Assembly: GCA_019747905.1 (NCBI GenBank)
Contig: JAIEQG010000103.1
Span: 1-64,000, forward strand
Length of the DNA stretch: 64,000 bases
DNA from: Burkholderiales bacterium
GTDB taxonomy: Bacteria > Pseudomonadota > Gammaproteobacteria > Burkholderiales > Ga0077523
Reading direction: 5' to 3'
Part shown: one piece after another, positions 18,237 to 25,858 of the stretch
Layout: each line of letters begins with the position of its first letter
Numbering within the stretch: position 1 is the stretch's first letter
The notes under the pieces: model-generated
What the model was told of the DNA's origin: nothing
Databases searched by the model: none
Seen by the model: the letters and a program-made list of their open reading frames with translations, nothing else
Translations under genes and position numbers: made by a program

Positions 18237-18629
18237 TCAGTCTTCTGGCAACAGCCGGTCGATTTCCCGCCGGGCTTTCTTGGTGGGCCGGCCCTTGTGC
18301 AGCGGGTTGACCGGCCGGGCGGCCTTGACCTGCGCCACCATGGCTTCGCGCGCCAACCGGCTCTCCTCGCCCTCCGAGTAGAGCTTCTGCGCTTCCGGCG
18401 CCGGGCCGCGCCGGTCGGAGAGCCCCAGCACGGTCACGTTCCAGGCGTAGGGTCCGCTGCGGATGCCGATCGCGTCGCCGACCTTGACGACCTTGGCGGG
18501 TTTGACCCGCTCGCCGTTGATCTGGACCTTGCCGCCTTCCACCGCGTCGGCCGCGATCGAGCGCGTCTTGAAGAAGCGCGCGGCCCACAGCCACTTGTCG
18601 ATTCGCAACCGCTCGGGCGGCTCGCTCAA
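18237..18629 (-). CDS. hslR: Hsp15-like S4-domain RNA-binding protein
   Basis: A 130-residue heat-shock protein with an N-terminal S4 RNA-binding domain (RLRIDKWLWAARFFKTRS, then VQINGERVKPAKVVKVGD). It ends in a basic tail (NPLHKGRPTKKARREIDRL). In E. coli Hsp15 binds free 50S subunits carrying nascent chains and helps recycle them. Its ATG overlaps the hslO stop by 4 nt (18626-18629), so it is the last gene of a coupled minus-strand operon. Pairing with Hsp33 is common in proteobacteria and supports the call. Confidence 0.92.
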   Translation of the reverse strand: MSEPPERLRIDKWLWAARFFKTRSIAADAVEGGKVQINGERVKPAKVVKVGDAIGIRSGPYAWNVTVLGLSDRRGPAPEAQKLYSEGEESRLAREAMVAQVKAARPVNPLHKGRPTKKARREIDRLLPED

Positions 18630-19495
18630 TGCCGGGTCGCTCCCGCCTGGGTCTGCAACTGCGCTGCGAACACCTGCTCAGCATCCACCGGGTCGAGGGT
18701 GTAGCGCTTGCGGCAGAACTCGCAGGTGACCTCCACCTTGCCGCGCTCTTCGATGATGGAATGCACCTCGTCGCGACCGAGCATGCGCAGCATGGCCGTG
18801 ACGCGCTCGCGCGAGCACGAGCAGCGGAACGCGAGTGGAGTCGATTCGAACACGCGCACGTCCTCTTCGTGGAAGAGGCGGCGGATCACCTCCCGCGCGG
18901 GCAGCTTCAGCAACTCGTCCGCGCGCAAGGTGGCGCCGAGATGGGTCGCGCGGTTCCACATGTCGGCATCGCCGCCTTCCTGTTCGGGCAGTTTCTGCAA
19001 CAACATGCCGGCGGCCTGGCGCTCGTCGCAGGCGAGCCACATTCGCGTCTCAAGCTGCTCGGATGTCCGCATGTAGTGTTCGAGCACCGCGGCGACACTT
19101 TCGCCGTTCATGTCGACGATGCCCTGGTAGGACTGGGTGCCGTCGGTGGGCACCAGCGTAATCACGAAGCGGCCGCCGCCCAGCAGTTCCGCAAACGGGG
19201 CGTCGGGCAGTTCGCCATCCCAGCTCGCGGTGGCCCGCAGAGTGCCTTCGCTGGTGACTTCCACCACCACCAGCTTCACCGGACCCTGCCCCTGCATCTG
19301 CATGATGAGTGCCCCGTCGAACTTGAGAGTCGCGGACAGCAGCGCGCCGGCAGCCATCATCTCCCCCAGCAGCCGGCGCAGCGGTGCCGGGTATTCGTGC
19401 CGCTCGAGCACCGCGCGCCACGTGGCATCGAGGTGCACGAGTTGTCCGCGGACCGGCGTGTTCTCGAACAAAAAACGTTGCAGCGAATCGGTCAC
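18626..19495 (-). CDS. hslO: Hsp33 redox-regulated chaperone
   Basis: A 289-residue cytoplasmic holdase activated by oxidation. The zinc-binding cysteines are intact: C-x-C in FRCSCSRERV and C-x-x-C in VTCEFCRKRYTLDP near the C-terminus. Body motifs include TLKFDGALIMQMQGQGPVKL and LVVVEVTSEGTLRATAS. GTG 19495 is taken as start (VTDSLQRFLFENTPVRG). It overlaps the upstream acyl-CoA synthetase stop by 4 nt and the downstream hslR start by 4 nt. Expression with a CoA ligase is unusual and suggests read-through control rather than a dedicated heat-shock promoter. Confidence 0.94.
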   Translation of the reverse strand: MTDSLQRFLFENTPVRGQLVHLDATWRAVLERHEYPAPLRRLLGEMMAAGALLSATLKFDGALIMQMQGQGPVKLVVVEVTSEGTLRATASWDGELPDAPFAELLGGGRFVITLVPTDGTQSYQGIVDMNGESVAAVLEHYMRTSEQLETRMWLACDERQAAGMLLQKLPEQEGGDADMWNRATHLGATLRADELLKLPAREVIRRLFHEEDVRVFESTPLAFRCSCSRERVTAMLRMLGRDEVHSIIEERGKVEVTCEFCRKRYTLDPVDAEQVFAAQLQTQAGATRH

Positions 19496-21153
19496 GGCGT
19501 GTTCGTCTCGTGTGCGTCGCGCAGGACGCGCCGCTGCACCTTGCCGGTGGTGGTCATGGGCAGCGTCGACGCGAACTCGTAGAGCTTCGGGCACTGGTAG
19601 GGCGCAAGGCGCGCACGCACGTGGGCGCGGATGTCCGCCTCCAGGGCTTCATTGGCCTGCTGTCCCCCCGTCAACACGAGCACGGCCTTGACGATGCTGC
19701 CGCGCTCTTCGTCGGGGACGCCGATGACCGCCGCGTTCGCGACTGCAGGATGCCGCAGCAGGCAGTTCTCGATCTCGGAGGGGCCGATGCGGTAGCCGGC
19801 ACTCTTGATGACGTCGTCGGTGCGTCCGCGATACCAGAGATAACCGTCCTCGTCGCGTACCGCGAGATCCCCGGTGCGTCCCCAGGCGCCCTCGAACTTG
19901 TCGACGGTGGCCTGCGGGTTGTTCCAGTACTCGAGGAAGACCACCGGGTCGCCGTCGCGATGCACGCAGATCTCGCCGAGCGTGCCATCGGGAACCGGTT
20001 GTCCCGCATCGTCGAGCAGTTCGATGCGGTGGCCCGGGTAGGGCCGGCCCATGGCTCCGGGTTTCGGTTCGAAGACGCGGGCGCAGCCGCCCACCACGTA
20101 GTTCAACTCGGTCTGACCGAAGATCTCGTTGATGGTCACGTTCAGTTCGCGGCGCGCCCAGTCGAGCACGGCCTCGCCGACCGCCTCGCCGCCGCTCATG
20201 AGGCTGCGCAGCTGCACGTCGTGATGCGCGCGCACGGAGCCCACTTCCTTCAGGATCATCTTGAGCGCGGTGGGAAAGAGAAAGGCGTTACGCACGCCGT
20301 ACTTCGCCATCAGCCAGCATGCCCGGTCGGGGTCGAAGCGTCCGCGATACGCGAGGATCGGCATGCCATAGTGCATCGTCGGCAACAACGCATCGAAGAG
20401 TCCACCGGTCCACGCCCAGTCGGCGGGCGACCAGAACATGTCGCCCGTCTCCGGGAAGAAGTCGTGCGAGCAGCAGAAGCCGGACAGGTTGCCGATCAAC
20501 GTGCGGTGCGCGATGAGCGCGCCCTTGGGCGAGCCCGTGGTGCCGCTCGTGTAGATGATCATGGCCGGATCGTCGGCCGCCGTGTCGACGCAGGCGAACT
20601 CGCGGCTCGCCGCAGCGATCAGATCGTCCCACGCGAGTACCCCGGTTTCGCGGGCGCCCGCGACGCCGACCACATGCCGCAACTCGGGCGCGCGATCCTT
20701 CACGGCCCACAGTTTGGGCAGCGTATCCGGATCCACGATCGCCACCTTGGCGCCGGCGTCCACCAGGCGATACTCGAGCGCATCGGGTCCGAACAGGTGC
20801 GACAGCGGCAGCGCGATGGCACCCATCTGGTAGCACGCGACGTGCGCGATTGCCGTCTCGGGCCGTTGCGGCAGCAGGATCGCGACGCGGTCGCCGCGTT
20901 GGATGCCGAGCGCCGCGAGAGCATTGGACAGCGCGTTGGCACGGACCTGCAGATCCCAGTAGGTGAACGCGGCGGTTGCACCCGACTCGTCCTCGAAATA
21001 CAGCGCGAAACGGCCGCGATGCTGCGCGTGGCGGCCGCACACTTCGTAGCCGATGTTGTAGCGCGCCGGTACCTGCCAGCGGAAGCGCGCGACCAGATCG
21101 TCGTAGGTGCGCGCGTCTCGCGGCAACAGCATGGCTTCGGACGGGATACTCAC
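19492..21153 (-). CDS. AMP-binding acyl-CoA synthetase
   Basis: About 553 residues of the ANL superfamily, which activates a carboxylic acid as acyl-AMP and transfers it to CoA. GTG 21153 is preferred because it overlaps the preceding stop (21150) in the same 4-nt pattern as the rest of the operon; ATG 21132 is the alternative. The P-loop is MIIYTSGTTGSPKGALIAHR. Later motifs are INEIFGQTELNYVVGG, WGRTGDLAVRDEDGYLWYRG and DDVIKSAGYRIGPSEIE, with the catalytic lysine in TTGKVQRRVLRD. The sequence resembles medium-chain and aryl acyl-CoA ligases (AcsM/benzoate-CoA ligase side of the family) more than acetyl-CoA synthetase. Substrate is unassigned. Confidence 0.9.
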   Translation of the reverse strand: MSIPSEAMLLPRDARTYDDLVARFRWQVPARYNIGYEVCGRHAQHRGRFALYFEDESGATAAFTYWDLQVRANALSNALAALGIQRGDRVAILLPQRPETAIAHVACYQMGAIALPLSHLFGPDALEYRLVDAGAKVAIVDPDTLPKLWAVKDRAPELRHVVGVAGARETGVLAWDDLIAAASREFACVDTAADDPAMIIYTSGTTGSPKGALIAHRTLIGNLSGFCCSHDFFPETGDMFWSPADWAWTGGLFDALLPTMHYGMPILAYRGRFDPDRACWLMAKYGVRNAFLFPTALKMILKEVGSVRAHHDVQLRSLMSGGEAVGEAVLDWARRELNVTINEIFGQTELNYVVGGCARVFEPKPGAMGRPYPGHRIELLDDAGQPVPDGTLGEICVHRDGDPVVFLEYWNNPQATVDKFEGAWGRTGDLAVRDEDGYLWYRGRTDDVIKSAGYRIGPSEIENCLLRHPAVANAAVIGVPDEERGSIVKAVLVLTGGQQANEALEADIRAHVRARLAPYQCPKLYEFASTLPMTTTGKVQRRVLRDAHETNTP

Positions 21154-22811
21154 TCGGCGGTCTTGCGATACAGGCGATAGCGCTCGCGGCCGTCGCCGGC
21201 GCGATGGCCTTCCCACACCAGCTCCCAGGGGCTGGTCATCTCGCCGCGCTCGCGGGTGCCTTCGGTGAAGAGCAATTCGCACGATTGCGGCGAATGGCCG
21301 GACTCGACACGACGCGTGACGATGTCGCCGAAATAATGCAGCAGCGCCCGCTGCGATTCGCCCAGCGAGACACTGACGATGCAGCCGTGGTCCTTCGGCA
21401 ACGCCGCGACGAGCGACCCGATCATCTCGCGGTAGGACTTGGCGTTGTCCACGTAGCCGATCGTCAGCGTCATCAACACGCCCCAGAAGGCGGTGGCGCC
21501 GGCGGCCCAGGCGAGCAGCGGTCGCTCGGGCGAGCGGCGGACATTGAACATGAACACCAGCCAGGCGGCGGTGAGAATGCCCGCCACGATCATCATCGGG
21601 ATGCTGATGACCGGCACATAGCCCGGCTCCATGCGCGCCATGTGCGCCGCGAGCCGTGCGGGCACGCCGAACTCGATCGCGACCCAGTAGAACCAGATGG
21701 CAACGATGAAGAACAGGAAGAAGGCGATGGAGAACCAGAAGAATGCGTACTGGCCGCCGCGCGGCACGCTGGACAGGCGTGGAATCGCCAGCAGAGCGAG
21801 CGGCGCCAGCATCGGCAATGCCAGGATCTCGCGCCGTTCGTGGGAGCCGCTCAGCACGATCAGCGTCGCGAGGAAGATCACCAGCGGTATCGCGATCGCC
21901 GGTTCCGACAGGTGTTTCCTGCCATGCCACACCGACCATGCGGCGAACGGCAGCATCGGCCACGCGAACCACGGCAGCACGCCGAGATAGTAGAAGAACG
22001 TGGCGCGATCCGAGCGCACCTGGCCACTGCCGAAATAGCGGCCGAGATCCGCCGCCAGCCAGTCGCCGAACAACTGCGGCGCGCTGAAGTAGAGCGTGGC
22101 AGGCCAGACGGCCAGCCAGGGCAAAGCAGCCAGCACGACCATCAGCGCTGCACCCGCCATCGACTTCGTGCGAAAGCGCGGTGCCAGCAGCGGCAGCACT
22201 GCGCAACTCAGCGCCAGAGCGACGGCGCCGGCCGTGCCCTTGGCCAGAAACGCGAGACCGATGCCGGTGCCGACGATCAGTCCACCGGCCTGCGGGCGGC
22301 GCAGCGCCAGGGCCAGGCCGTAGCAAGCGGCCGCGAACGCCGTGAGCAGCGCGTTGTCGGGTACCAGCAGGTGCGCCGGAAACACCAGGCCGATCGAACT
22401 CAGCAGCAGGACCGGCGCGAGCCAGCCGAGACCCTCGCCGTACAGTTCCCGGGCGGCCTTCGCCAGCAACCAGAACGTGAGCGCGCCGTAGATCACGTTC
22501 ACCAGGCGCACGCCGTCGTGCAGGGGCAGGAGCGGTGAGAGTGCTGTGCCCGCTACGGCAGCGGTCAGGTAGTAGAAGGGCGGGTGGCGCAGGAACGGCT
22601 CACCCGCGAGCGCGGGGATGGTCCAGTCGCCGGAGACGAGCATCTGGTGCACGACACCGAAGATGAACGCCTCGTCCGGCTTCCACGGATCGCGGCCGAT
22701 CAGCCCCGGGACGATCCAGAGCGCACACAGCACCGCAGCCACGACGCCCGGACGCTGTGCGATGTACGCCGTGAGCGGTTCGTAGCGGAGTCGGTGGGCG
22801 CCCAGAATCAT
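21150..22811 (-). CDS. GT39/ArnT-like membrane glycosyltransferase
   Basis: A 553-residue polytopic membrane protein of the PMT/ArnT type, which transfers sugars from polyprenyl-phosphate donors on the periplasmic face. The first loop has the acidic motif DPWKPDEAFIF, followed by FLRHPPFYYL, both typical of ArnT-like enzymes. Some ten hydrophobic segments follow (for example LGWLAPVLLLSSIGLVFPAHLL, shortened LGWLAPVLLLSSIGLVF, and YAFFWFSIAFFLFFIVAIWF). A soluble C-terminal part follows the last helix. It is the first gene of the four-gene overlapping operon. Acceptor (lipid A, protein or other) is unknown. Confidence 0.87.
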   Translation of the reverse strand: MILGAHRLRYEPLTAYIAQRPGVVAAVLCALWIVPGLIGRDPWKPDEAFIFGVVHQMLVSGDWTIPALAGEPFLRHPPFYYLTAAVAGTALSPLLPLHDGVRLVNVIYGALTFWLLAKAARELYGEGLGWLAPVLLLSSIGLVFPAHLLVPDNALLTAFAAACYGLALALRRPQAGGLIVGTGIGLAFLAKGTAGAVALALSCAVLPLLAPRFRTKSMAGAALMVVLAALPWLAVWPATLYFSAPQLFGDWLAADLGRYFGSGQVRSDRATFFYYLGVLPWFAWPMLPFAAWSVWHGRKHLSEPAIAIPLVIFLATLIVLSGSHERREILALPMLAPLALLAIPRLSSVPRGGQYAFFWFSIAFFLFFIVAIWFYWVAIEFGVPARLAAHMARMEPGYVPVISIPMMIVAGILTAAWLVFMFNVRRSPERPLLAWAAGATAFWGVLMTLTIGYVDNAKSYREMIGSLVAALPKDHGCIVSVSLGESQRALLHYFGDIVTRRVESGHSPQSCELLFTEGTRERGEMTSPWELVWEGHRAGDGRERYRLYRKTAE

Positions 22812-22854
22812 TTGCGTGACTATTTTACGGGCAGCGGCAGGCCGTCAGCCCATG

Positions 22855-22882
22855 AAAAAAGGCAGCCTCGGCTGCCTTCTTT
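22855..22882 (-). terminator. Rho-independent terminator of rpmE2
   Basis: On the minus strand AAGGCAGC-cgag-GCTGCCTT forms an 8-bp stem followed by a T-run (TTTTTT). It lies about 25-50 nt past the rpmE2 stop codon. Confidence 0.85.
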
Positions 22883-22905
22883 CCCGAACCCCGAGGGCAG
22901 GGCGA

Positions 22906-23175
22906 TTACTTGGCCGCAGCCTTGGGCTTGCGCGCATAGCGCTGGTTGAACTTCTCGATACGGCCCGCCGTATCCACCACCTTGTGCTTGCCGGTGTAGA
23001 ACGGGTGCGAGGCGGACGAGATCTCGACCTTGATGACCGGGTATTCCTTGCCGTCTTCCCACTTCATGGTCTCGCGACCCTTGGTGTCGAGTGTCGAGCG
23101 GGTCACGAACGCGAAATTCGCACTGCTGTCCAGGAAGATGACTTCCTTGTACTCCGGGTGAATGCCTTCTTTCAT
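22906..23175 (-). CDS. rpmE2: 50S ribosomal protein L31 type B
   Basis: An 89-residue large-subunit ribosomal protein. The start ATG 23175 gives the family N-terminus [19 protein letters not shown]. There is no CxxC zinc ribbon, which identifies the zinc-independent type B paralogue. Family motifs are [20 protein letters not shown] and FNQRYARK. It lies downstream of rho across a 317-nt gap and has its own terminator. Type B L31 is often induced on zinc starvation when a type A copy exists; whether one exists here cannot be seen. Confidence 0.94.
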   Translation of the reverse strand: MKEGIHPEYKEVIFLDSSANFAFVTRSTLDTKGRETMKWEDGKEYPVIKVEISSASHPFYTGKHKVVDTAGRIEKFNQRYARKPKAAAK

Positions 23176-23492
23176 GTCGCTGCCTCTTCTGCCGTGAGCC
23201 CGGCGATTCCGACCGCCTGGGCAAGGGGTTCGTGGTGGAACCCTCCCTTGAGGGAATCCGACCCCGAAAAGGCGCGGATTATCCATGGATCGAGGGGGGT
23301 AGGCAAGGGTGGCGGTGTTCTTCCCAGCCTCGATCGCAACTGCTGCCCCCATCCCCCGCCTTCCCCCGACGCAGTCGGGGGAAGGAGCTATGTCCCCTCC
23401 CCCGGCTTCGCCGGGGGAGGGTTAGGGTGGGGGAGCGCCGCACCGACTTCGTCGGGGGAAGGTTGGGATGGGGGTGACTTCCCGGAGGAGGC
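23176..23492. repeat. rho-rpmE2 gap with palindromic repeats (locus 3 of 3)
   Basis: This 317-nt stretch has no gene. From 23341 to 23475 it holds at least three hairpin units: CCTTCCCCCGAC-gca-GTCGGGGGAAGG, CCCTCCCCCGGC-ttc-GCCGGGGGAGGG, and ACTTCGTCGGGGGAAGG with trailing TTGGGATGGGGG. The family matches that at 2219-2372 and 3950-4036. The part nearest rpmE2 (23176-23340) shows nothing recognisable beyond its presumed leader. Confidence 0.85.
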
Positions 23493-24752
23493 CTACCCGC
23501 GCCGCATCTGATCGAAGAAATCCCCGTTGTTCTTCGTCGCCCGCAGCTTGTCCACCAGGAATTCCGTGGCTTCCAGTTCGTCCATGGGGTAGAGCAGCTT
23601 GCGCAGTACCCAGACCTTCTGCAGCACGTCCTGCTTGAGCAGCAGTTCCTCGCGGCGGGTGCCCGAGCGATTCACGTTGATCGCCGGGTAGATCCGCTTC
23701 TCGGCCATGCGCCGGTCGAGGTGGATCTCCATGTTGCCCGTGCCCTTGAATTCCTCGTAGATCACGTCGTCCATCCGCGACCCGGTGTCGATCAACGCGC
23801 TCGCGATGATGGTGAGACTGCCGCCTTCCTCGATGTTGCGGGCCGCGCCGAAGAATCGCTTCGGCCGCTGCAGCGCATTGGCGTCGACCCCGCCGGTCAG
23901 CACCTTGCCCGAGGCGGGCACGACGGTGTTGTAGGCCCGCGCGAGGCGCGTGATGGAATCGAGCAGGATCACCACGTCCTTCTTGTGCTCGACCAGGCGT
24001 TTGGCCTTCTCCAGCACCATCTCCGCCACCTGCACGTGGCGCGTGGCCGGTTCGTCGAAGGTCGACGAGACCACTTCGCCGCGCACCGAGCGTTGCATCT
24101 CGGTCACTTCCTCCGGGCGCTCGTCGATCAGCAGCACGATCAGGATGACATCCGGATAGTTCGCCATCAGCGAGTGCGCGATGTGCTGCAGCATCACCGT
24201 CTTGCCGCTCTTCGGGCTCGCCACCAGCAACCCGCGCTGCCCTTTGCCGATGGGCGCGATGATGTCCACGATGCGGCCGGTCAGGTTCTCCTCGGACTTG
24301 ATGTCGCGCTCGAGCACGAACTGCTCGGTGGGAAACAGCGGCGTCAGGTTCTCGAAGAGGATCTTGTTCTTCGCGTTCTCCGGCGGCTCGCCGTTGACGT
24401 GGTCCACCTTCACCAGCGCGAAATAGCGCTCGCCTTCCTTCGGCGTGCGGATCTCGCCTTCGATGGTGTCGCCGGTGTGCAGGTTGAAGCGCCGGATCTG
24501 CGACGGGCTCACGTAGATGTCGTCCGGTCCGGCGAGGTAGGAGGTATCGGGCGAGCGCAGGAACCCGAAGCCATCGGGCAGCACTTCCAGGGTCCCGTCG
24601 CCGAAGATGCTCTCGCCGCGCTTGGCCGAGTTCTTAAGCAGCGCGAAGATGAGATCCTGCTTGCGCATCCGGTTCGCGTTCTCGATCTCGTTCGTCGTGG
24701 CCATGTCGACGAGCTCGGTGACGTGCAGATGCTTCAGATCGGAAAGATGCAT
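23493..24752 (-). CDS. rho: Transcription termination factor Rho
   Basis: A 419-residue hexameric RNA-dependent ATPase, the standard length. The start ATG 24752 gives [18 protein letters not shown]. The primary RNA-binding (cold-shock-like) domain includes [19 protein letters not shown] and [16 protein letters not shown]. Walker A is [14 protein letters not shown]; Walker B is [16 protein letters not shown]. The R-loop and tail [14 protein letters not shown] are intact. It follows trxA on the same strand with 157 nt between, a conserved order in proteobacteria. Confidence 0.97.
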   Translation of the reverse strand: MHLSDLKHLHVTELVDMATTNEIENANRMRKQDLIFALLKNSAKRGESIFGDGTLEVLPDGFGFLRSPDTSYLAGPDDIYVSPSQIRRFNLHTGDTIEGEIRTPKEGERYFALVKVDHVNGEPPENAKNKILFENLTPLFPTEQFVLERDIKSEENLTGRIVDIIAPIGKGQRGLLVASPKSGKTVMLQHIAHSLMANYPDVILIVLLIDERPEEVTEMQRSVRGEVVSSTFDEPATRHVQVAEMVLEKAKRLVEHKKDVVILLDSITRLARAYNTVVPASGKVLTGGVDANALQRPKRFFGAARNIEEGGSLTIIASALIDTGSRMDDVIYEEFKGTGNMEIHLDRRMAEKRIYPAINVNRSGTRREELLLKQDVLQKVWVLRKLLYPMDELEATEFLVDKLRATKNNGDFFDQMRRG

Positions 24753-24848
24753 GGCGATCGAGGGAACTGCCAGGGGGGCTTGTTGCGGGCGGGAACCTGC
24801 CGCGAGGGCCGTCCCGTGCGGGGACGGCGTCAGGCGGGAACTGCGGGG

Positions 24849-24881
24849 AAAGCCGCCGCGGAAGGGGGTGCGGCGGCCTTT
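24849..24881 (-). terminator. Possible terminator/attenuator between trxA and rho
   Basis: On the minus strand AAAGGCCGCCGC and GCGGCGGCTTT form a GC-rich stem of about 10 bp, ending in a short TTT. It is 29-61 nt past the trxA stop. A short T-run makes it weak as an intrinsic terminator. Confidence 0.4.
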
Positions 24882-24909
24882 GGAGAAGTGCGAACGACGC
24901 TAGCGCAGG

Positions 24910-25236
24910 TCAGAGTACGCTGTCAATGAAGGCCTTGAGTTGCGATTTCGGCACGGCGCCCACCTTCTGGGCCTCCATGCTGCCGGCCTTGAAGATCTGC
25001 AGGGTCGGAATGCCCTTGATGCCGTACTTGCGTGGCGTCGCGGCATTCTCGTCGATGTTGAGCTTGGTGACCTTGAGCTTGCCGGCGTATTCCGTGGCGA
25101 GCTCGTCGAGGCTCGGTGCGATCATCTTGCACGGGCCGCACCATTCGGCCCAGAAGTCCACTAGCACGGGAACGTCGGATTGCAGTACTTCGGATTCGAA
25201 AGTGTCGTCGGTGATGTGGTGGATGTGTTCGTTCAT
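24910..25236 (-). CDS. trxA: Thioredoxin
   Basis: A 108-residue cytoplasmic thiol-disulfide reductant, standard length. Start ATG 25236 gives [18 protein letters not shown]; the frame is open upstream but lacks homologous sequence. The active site is [14 protein letters not shown] with Cys33 and Cys36, and the cis-proline is in [21 protein letters not shown]17-TAGGAT promoter is plausible on the minus strand at 25329-25357. It precedes rho and is divergent from fdxA. Confidence 0.96.
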   Translation of the reverse strand: MNEHIHHITDDTFESEVLQSDVPVLVDFWAEWCGPCKMIAPSLDELATEYAGKLKVTKLNIDENAATPRKYGIKGIPTLQIFKAGSMEAQKVGAVPKSQLKAFIDSVL

Positions 25237-25328
25237 CGTCGGTGGTCGGGAGATTGGATCCCCTGGCGGGATCGGGGGCTCTGATTCGGGACCCTTCACG
25301 GGCGGAATCGAGCGGACGGGAGAAGACC

Positions 25329-25378
25329 ATCCTAGCCTACTGAGGGGCGGCTGGAAAGCGCGCCCCCGCTGGTACAAT
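25329..25378. promoter_or_regulatory. Overlapping divergent promoters for trxA and fdxA
   Basis: Minus strand: TTTCCA (25357-25352), 17 bp, TAGGAT (25334-25329), toward trxA. Plus strand: CTGGAA (25351-25356), 16 bp, TACAAT (25373-25378), toward fdxA. The two -35 boxes occupy the same bases, so polymerase binding in one direction would exclude the other. The boxes are read by eye only. Confidence 0.4.
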
Positions 25379-25459
25379 CGGCGTTCCAAGCCCATCAGAA
25401 CCGCGCCCGGGGGAAGCTGTCGTCGCGCGGACTTTTTTTGCAGGAATGCCAAAGGAATC

Positions 25460-25783
25460 ATGACTTACGTCGTCACCGAGAGCTGCATCAAGTGCAAGTA
25501 CACCGACTGCGTGGACGTCTGTCCGGTGGACTGTTTCCGTGAAGGCCCCAATTTCCTGGTCATCGACCCGGACGAGTGCATCGACTGTACGCTTTGCGTG
25601 GCCGAATGCCCGGTGGAGGCGATCTTCGCGGAAGACGACGTGCCGCCCGACCAGCGCGAGTTCATCGAACTCAACGCCGAACTTGCCAAGGCCTGGCAGC
25701 CGATCATCGAGAAGAAGGACGGCCCGCCCGACGCCGACGACTGGAAGGACAAGAAGGGCAAGTTGCAGTATCTGGAGCGGTGA
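25460..25783 (+). CDS. fdxA: FdxA-type seven-iron ferredoxin
   Basis: A 107-residue electron-transfer protein. ATG 25460 ([17 protein letters not shown]) is preceded by AAAGGAA. Cysteines at 9, 12, 17, 21 and 25 ([17 protein letters not shown]) and at 40, 43, 46 and 50 ([11 protein letters not shown]) fit one [3Fe-4S] and one [4Fe-4S] cluster. The C-terminal half ([20 protein letters not shown]) is typical of the Azotobacter FdI-like group. It stands alone, 75 nt before the nuclease gene on the same strand. Its redox partner is not evident. Confidence 0.95.
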   Translation: MTYVVTESCIKCKYTDCVDVCPVDCFREGPNFLVIDPDECIDCTLCVAECPVEAIFAEDDVPPDQREFIELNAELAKAWQPIIEKKDGPPDADDWKDKKGKLQYLER

Positions 25784-25858
25784 CGGCCGCGCGCCGGACC
25801 GGATACGCGGGCCGCTTCGAGCGGCCCGTTTCGTTTCACGAGTGAGGCGGCGCGTGCG

